The translations under genes and the position numbers were made by a program. From Brevundimonas sp. UBA5713 (GTDB lineage: Bacteria; Pseudomonadota; Alphaproteobacteria; Caulobacterales; Caulobacteraceae), in NCBI RefSeq assembly GCF_002419815.1, contig NZ_DIGV01000027.1, positions 41,479 to 62,817 of the forward strand: 21,339 nt of DNA. The letters run 5' to 3'. How positions within the stretch are numbered: the stretch's first letter is position 1; each line of letters starts with the position of its first letter. The notes under the pieces are model-generated. The model worked only from the letters and a program-made list of their open reading frames with translations. It made no database searches and was not told the DNA's origin. Positions 20,517-21,339 of the stretch are shown here, piece by piece.

Positions 20517-21339
20517 ATGGCCCACGCGAAACCGCAACACGACTACCATCTGGTTGACCCCAGCCCCTGGCCGCTCGTCACCTCCATGACCACTGTGGTC
20601 ATGCTGACCGGCGCCGTCATCTGGATGAAGGGCATGTTTGGCCTGCCGGAGGGCACCAAATGGGTGTTCTTCGTGGGTCTGGCCGGCCTGCTTTACGGCA
20701 TGTTTGGCTGGTGGCGCGATGTCATCAAAGAAGGCCAGAAGGGCGACCACACTCCGGTCGTTCAATTGGGTCTGCGCTATGGCATGATCATGTTCATCGC
20801 TTCGGAAGTCATGCTGTTCGCCAGCATCTTCTGGATGTTCTTTGAAATGACCATCTTTGCCGAAGCCCGCACCCTGATTCCGGAATACGGCAACTGGGCC
20901 GACACCGCTGCGGCCTGGTCGACCTGGCCGCCGAAGGGCGTCGAGCTGCTGGATCCGTGGAGCCTGCCGCTGCTGAACACCGTGATCCTACTGCTGTCGG
21001 GCACCACGGTGACCTGGGCTCACCACGCGATCATCAAGGGCGACCGTCAGGCTGCCAAGCTGGGCCTGTGGCTGACCGTGGGTCTGGGTGTGATCTTCTC
21101 GGGCGTTCAGGCCTATGAATATTATCACATCCTGCATGCCGGCATGTTCTTCAACGATGCCGCCATCAACTCGGGTCTTTATGGCTCGCTGTTCTTCCTG
21201 GCCACCGGCTTCCACGGCTTCCACGTGCTGATCGGCACCATCTTCCTGGCCGTCTGCCTGCTGCGTCTGTATCTGGGTGAGAACCACCTGACCCCGCAGA
21301 AGCATTTCGGCTTCGAAGCGGCGGCCTGGTACTGGCACT
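20517..21339 (+). CDS. ctaE: Cytochrome c oxidase subunit III (3' end outside the window)
   Basis: This is a membrane subunit of the aa3 oxidase that stabilises subunit I and supports proton uptake to the D channel. 274 residues are visible and the frame is open to the window end with no stop, so only the last few residues are missing. It starts MAHAKPQHDYHLVDPSPWP, the family's usual N-terminus. It carries the conserved glutamate E97 in the lipid-cleft helix (ASEVMLFASIFW), TWAHHAIIKGDR, QAYEYYH and TGFHGFHVLIGTIFL. Seven membrane helices are expected and the visible segments fit. The start ATG at 20517 has only CCTGGA as a weak Shine-Dalgarno sequence. It is separated from ctaG by 73 bases. 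Confidence 0.96.
   Translation, partial: MAHAKPQHDYHLVDPSPWPLVTSMTTVVMLTGAVIWMKGMFGLPEGTKWVFFVGLAGLLYGMFGWWRDVIKEGQKGDHTPVVQLGLRYGMIMFIASEVMLFASIFWMFFEMTIFAEARTLIPEYGNWADTAAAWSTWPPKGVELLDPWSLPLLNTVILLLSGTTVTWAHHAIIKGDRQAAKLGLWLTVGLGVIFSGVQAYEYYHILHAGMFFNDAAINSGLYGSLFFLATGFHGFHVLIGTIFLAVCLLRLYLGENHLTPQKHFGFEAAAWYWH

Noticed and set aside
1..21339. CRISPR arrays, insertion sequences, prophage genes, att sites
   Set aside because: No regularly spaced repeats, transposase or integrase genes, or terminal inverted repeats were seen anywhere in the window.

Overview
The window is a chromosomal stretch of an alphaproteobacterium, most probably a member of the Caulobacterales. The evidence is an alphaproteobacterial-type RpoD, an aa3 oxidase cluster in the order coxB-ctaD-ctaB-coxF-like-ctaG-ctaE next to tldD, a TonB-receptor/GumN pair and a POT transporter. 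G+C looks like about 60% by eye. That is lower than usual for Caulobacter or Brevundimonas and closer to Asticcacaulis, but the genus is an inference. I see no mobile elements, tRNA or rRNA genes, CRISPR arrays or signs of recent transfer. Every gap between genes is shorter than 300 bases.

Left part (1-5901). The 3' end of rpoD and its terminator are followed by a HAD-family phosphatase. A tightly packed leftward cassette of four small proteins comes next (VOC, SRPBCC, PhnB-like VOC, DUF1428). A leftward small protein of unknown function and a rightward DEAD-box RNA helicase with a DbpA-type RNA-binding domain and an Arg/Gly-rich tail follow. The helicase terminator also carries the ribosome-binding site of the next gene, a DUF962/Mpo1-like membrane protein.

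Middle part (5911-12300). A leftward tandem-GNAT-like protein lies divergent from a POT-family peptide transporter that has an unusual periplasmic insertion. A stack of hairpins separates the transporter from a leftward TonB-dependent receptor. Divergent from the receptor is a secreted TraB/GumN-family protein that has lost the family's signature histidines and carries a TonB-box-like peptide.

Right part (12377-21339). Leftward tldD is followed by a leftward PadR / HAAS(DUF1700) membrane protein / GIN-domain operon, headed by two near-identical palindromes that look like PadR operators. Divergent from this operon is the rightward cytochrome c oxidase cluster: subunit II, subunit I, heme O synthase, a CoxF-like small membrane protein, the Cox11/CtaG copper chaperone, and subunit III, which is cut by the window end. 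Subunits I and II keep all the metal ligands and proton-channel residues I could place, so this is a normal A-type aa3 oxidase locus with its assembly factors.

Nothing here is clearly a wholly new system. The strongest leads are the GumN-like pseudo-enzyme facing the TonB receptor, and the PadR-HAAS-GIN module with its tandem operators.
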